Assembly (NCBI GenBank): GCA_037577475.1
Contig: CM075184.1
Span: 141,501-205,500, forward strand
Source: Chaunax sp. Z400
Lineage: Eukaryota > Chordata > Actinopteri > Lophiiformes > Chaunacidae
Length of the DNA stretch: 64,000 bases
Direction: 5' to 3'
A program made the position numbers and the translations under genes. Numbering within the stretch: the first letter of the stretch is position 1; the number at the start of each line of letters is the position of its first letter. The notes under the pieces were generated by a model. It was not told where the DNA came from, did not search any database, and was given only the letters and a program-made list of their open reading frames with translations. Below are positions 61,306-64,000 of this stretch, in pieces.

Positions 61306-61436
61306 CAGTGTTCACTGCGTTCAGCTGCGTGGCAGCAGTCTCTCTGCGGTCACGCTGTCTCAGTTCTGCTCTAACCGGGAGGGACGGGACCTTTATAAAG
61401 CAGCACCCAGTGATGACGTCAATAACTCCTCCTATA
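61306..61436 (-). promoter_or_regulatory. Possible TATA/CRE promoter with first exon and donor (copy 2)
   Basis: The CRE, TTTATAAAG box and GTAAGA donor are all unchanged from copy 1. One substitution (CTCAGTTC for CTCGGTTC) lies within the putative exon. Confidence 0.4.
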
Positions 61437-61510
61437 GGAAAAAAAACACAAACGCGTGTGTTAGGAGAAACGCGAGAGGCATTATTCTAACACGATCGAT
61501 GTGAAGATGA

Positions 61511-63280
61511 CGTATACCCAGATAAGACGCATTACAGGCACTGACTTTTCTATGTATTCATGAATCAATCTTAGTCACTTCTGAACTTTGATTATTTTGT
61601 TATATGACACCAACGTTGTGTCTCCAGTGTTAGAAGTAGAACAAGGTGCTCATGTAATTAAATGAGATCTTCTTTATTAATAGCCTTGAGAACTTCTTGT
61701 CCATCGTTCTTGTCCAGTTTAACTAGTCTTTAGATAAATGTACAGTACATGTATTTCTTTTTTGCTTTACGTCTTTTTGTTTGTTCATGTTTCAAACTAA
61801 CATTCAAGTCACAGATCTTTTTTTCACTTTAACATTGTAAGACAGGGTGTTTTTCAAAGTTTTCTTTAATTTCTCAGGTAATCATAATTAATATGATTTC
61901 AGTTGTTTTATGTTTAGTTATGTTTAATGACTCAATTTCCAATATATTTATTGAATTAATCAATGGTCATCTACACACAACAGTTATGGAGAAATCAGAC
62001 CATAAACGTGGTGTTATATTTATCTAAGGATAGCTGTAGGACATCTCACCTGCTTTCACTTAATAAAACTGCCTTCTTAGATTCACTGCAAACTTTACCT
62101 GCTGCTTTCATGTATTTTATAGTTTTTATTCTGTAAGTATTGCACAAACTATTTTCATTCTGTTCTATGAATGCATACATTATGTCGATTGTCTGGGTTT
62201 TTCTTTGTTTTGTATGTTGAGCCACACCTAAGATGATTTTCTGTTATGAAAGTCAATAAAGTTTCTGATTCTCAAACAATACATATGAATGCAAACCTAA
62301 TTTTGACTAAATGTGTAGTTTCTGCTTTTTGGCTAGTATAGACAGTCCGTACACACTGCAGTAAAGCATTCTTTTTTATTCAAAAAAATGTTTTAGATAA
62401 ATGTAATTTCCAGCTTTTGGCAGGAGTCAAAGACAATTTGTTGTTGGTTCAAACATAATGATGAATGGACAGCAACATTCCAAGTTATCACCATGTTCTC
62501 TTAGTAGTTCATCAAATGTTTAACAGATACAAAGCAGAACAAAGAACATTTATTTCTCTTCAGATTCAAGCACTTGTCCTCATATTTAGTGAATCAGTGC
62601 CAAACAAACCCCAAACTAGAACAAAACCACTTTTAGGACTGCGGCTCTAGAGACTGGACATGCATGTAAAAGAAAGGTCACATGTTCACGCCCCATAACA
62701 TCCATGTCCCCTGGCTTTATATAACTCCATCAGCTACACTACATTAAAATGGCACACACACAATAAGAAAGATAAACAACTTAACAGGGTTTATTTGGAA
62801 CTGATGCTTACATAGATTTCAAAAGGCTACAATATAATTAATAATCAAAACTGTACACATAAAAACAAAAGCTGACATCCTCTGCAGCTTAATAAAGGAC
62901 TTTATAATCAGGACCCTCTTTTCACAAACTAAAACATTCAGTCTGTCTGTGAAACATCCAAGGAATGAAAATAATACAGAAGAAACTTTTTTTTAAAGAA
63001 ATACAATGCAATGCAAATACAATCCCCACAACAGGCAGCGAGTATCCTCAATTTCTTTAACTATTTTCCTTACAAAAGTATTTGTTCTAAAACTGATGAA
63101 AAACCTTCATAGTAGTTCAATGTGTTAATGAGGAGGTCGTCAAAATCCCAGTTTTACCGGTTTAGTTTGTTTAATGACTGTTCACCCTCCAGATACTCTT
63201 AGTAAATAATGATAGTTAAATAAGAAAACAAAGCGACTACAGCAACACCACTGTTAGCTAAATGCTAGTGTCGGAACCCT
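61511..63280. other. Unassigned AT-rich sequence (copy 2)
   Basis: Counterpart of 30360-32130. Nothing further is recognised. Confidence 0.6.
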
Positions 63281-63300
63281 AGCATGCTAATAGGAGATAC

Positions 63301-63411
63301 AGACAGAGAGGGGGAGAGAGGGAGAAAGGTCTCTTTTTGTGAAATGCCTTGAGAAACCCTTTGTTAAGATTTGGCACCATACAAATAAAACTGACTTGAC
63401 TTGATATTCTG
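63301..63411. repeat. Likely 3' tail of a fish retroelement (copy 2)
   Basis: Counterpart of 32150-32260. Confidence 0.45.
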
Positions 63412-64000
63412 ATATTTAGCAGCTGATGCTCAGGACAGCTTGCTTTAGCATGTTGGAAAGCTAACATTAAATAGCATTAAGCACAAACAGAGATGCTTGA
63501 AGGAAATGCCAGTAGTTCTGCAGCTATAGCAAACCAAAGTAACAGTAAAACTTAATTTCTGTTGGAGTAAGAAAACTTCCCTGAAAATATGTCATAATAA
63601 GGTATGTATGTGTAGCCAGTACTTGGTGATAATGAGTAACATTAGCTGACATTACAGGTGGACTAGTGGCTATAGCGTTGGAAGACTCTGGGAACAGGTA
63701 GGAGGAAATGATTAAACTGATGTACAGGATTTAATGAGACTCAGACAAAAGTGCAGTTGGAAAAAGTACCATGTATTAAAGAAGGAATGCAAAAATAAAA
63801 ATAAACAGTATTTACAAAATCAAACGATAGCCATTCAAATTATATTAATACTCAATTCAATATTCATTCAACAATAATCATAGTTCAATTGGCTGCAAAG
63901 TTTGTAGCTCCAGCACCAAGGGATGTCAGTTATAGTCCAAACGTCATGTAAATCAGTCAGTCAACAAGGGAACGATTGGGCTGGAATGTGTGATGGATTG

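Larger units (their letters stand above)
51061..64000 (+). repeat. Segmental duplication, copy 2 (partner 17931-32849)
   Basis: Direct orientation relative to copy 1. Its left edge coincides with the right end of the AAAGGTTTATACT satellite arm, with a shared TATA at the junction (51057-51060 and 17927-17930). Confidence 0.93.

Overview
The window looks like teleost fish nuclear DNA. The evidence is an L2/CR1-type LINE remnant with the usual fish 3' tail, a Tc1/mariner-type inverted-repeat element with TA target sites, CpG-rich promoter patches, spliced genes with canonical GT/AG introns, and abundant micro- and minisatellites. More than half of the 64 kb is tandem repeat, and very few of the many long open frames are genes.

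Layout. 1-15553: a 30-bp minisatellite with higher-order repeats, including three adjacent 1206-bp copies. 15554-23593: a minisatellite built from 9-bp units (AGTATGWAY). 23594-28680: a minus-strand, nine-exon gene for a protein with a zinc-ribbon-like cysteine pair set and a DDE/RNase H-like core. Its 3' end is cut off by the 9-bp minisatellite, its 5' noncoding exon lies in a CpG-rich promoter, and its first intron holds a 691-bp non-autonomous Tc1-like element. 28990-32850: microsatellites, a possible TATA/CRE promoter with a splice donor, and otherwise unassigned DNA. 32936-33662: a small candidate three-exon minus-strand gene. 34218-37420: a decayed LINE. 38449-51060: a 12.6-kb inverted-repeat (foldback-like) structure. 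It has two arms of a 12-13-bp minisatellite in opposite orientation, four copies of a 328-bp terminal-type repeat (one of them truncated), an inner 2.5-kb palindrome, and one large gene.

The large gene (42291-46145, plus strand) is the most notable feature. An integrase-type DDE domain is fused to an OTU cysteine protease, a 12-residue proline-rich repeat and an F-box-like C-terminus. The long published-style open frame has no ATG at its upstream end, but a two-exon model starting with ATGATGCCAG and a consensus donor joins it in frame. The gene, its TGT...ACA ends and its repeat-rich termini suggest a Ginger-like cut-and-paste transposon.

51061-64000 repeats 17931-32849 at about 0.1% substitution difference in the unique part, and begins exactly where the 12.6-kb structure ends. 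This is what a direct tandem duplication with a 33.1-kb unit would give, with its breakpoint inside satellite DNA. A haplotype or assembly duplication would look the same. If the duplication is real, second copies of the LINE and the integrase element should lie just beyond position 64000.
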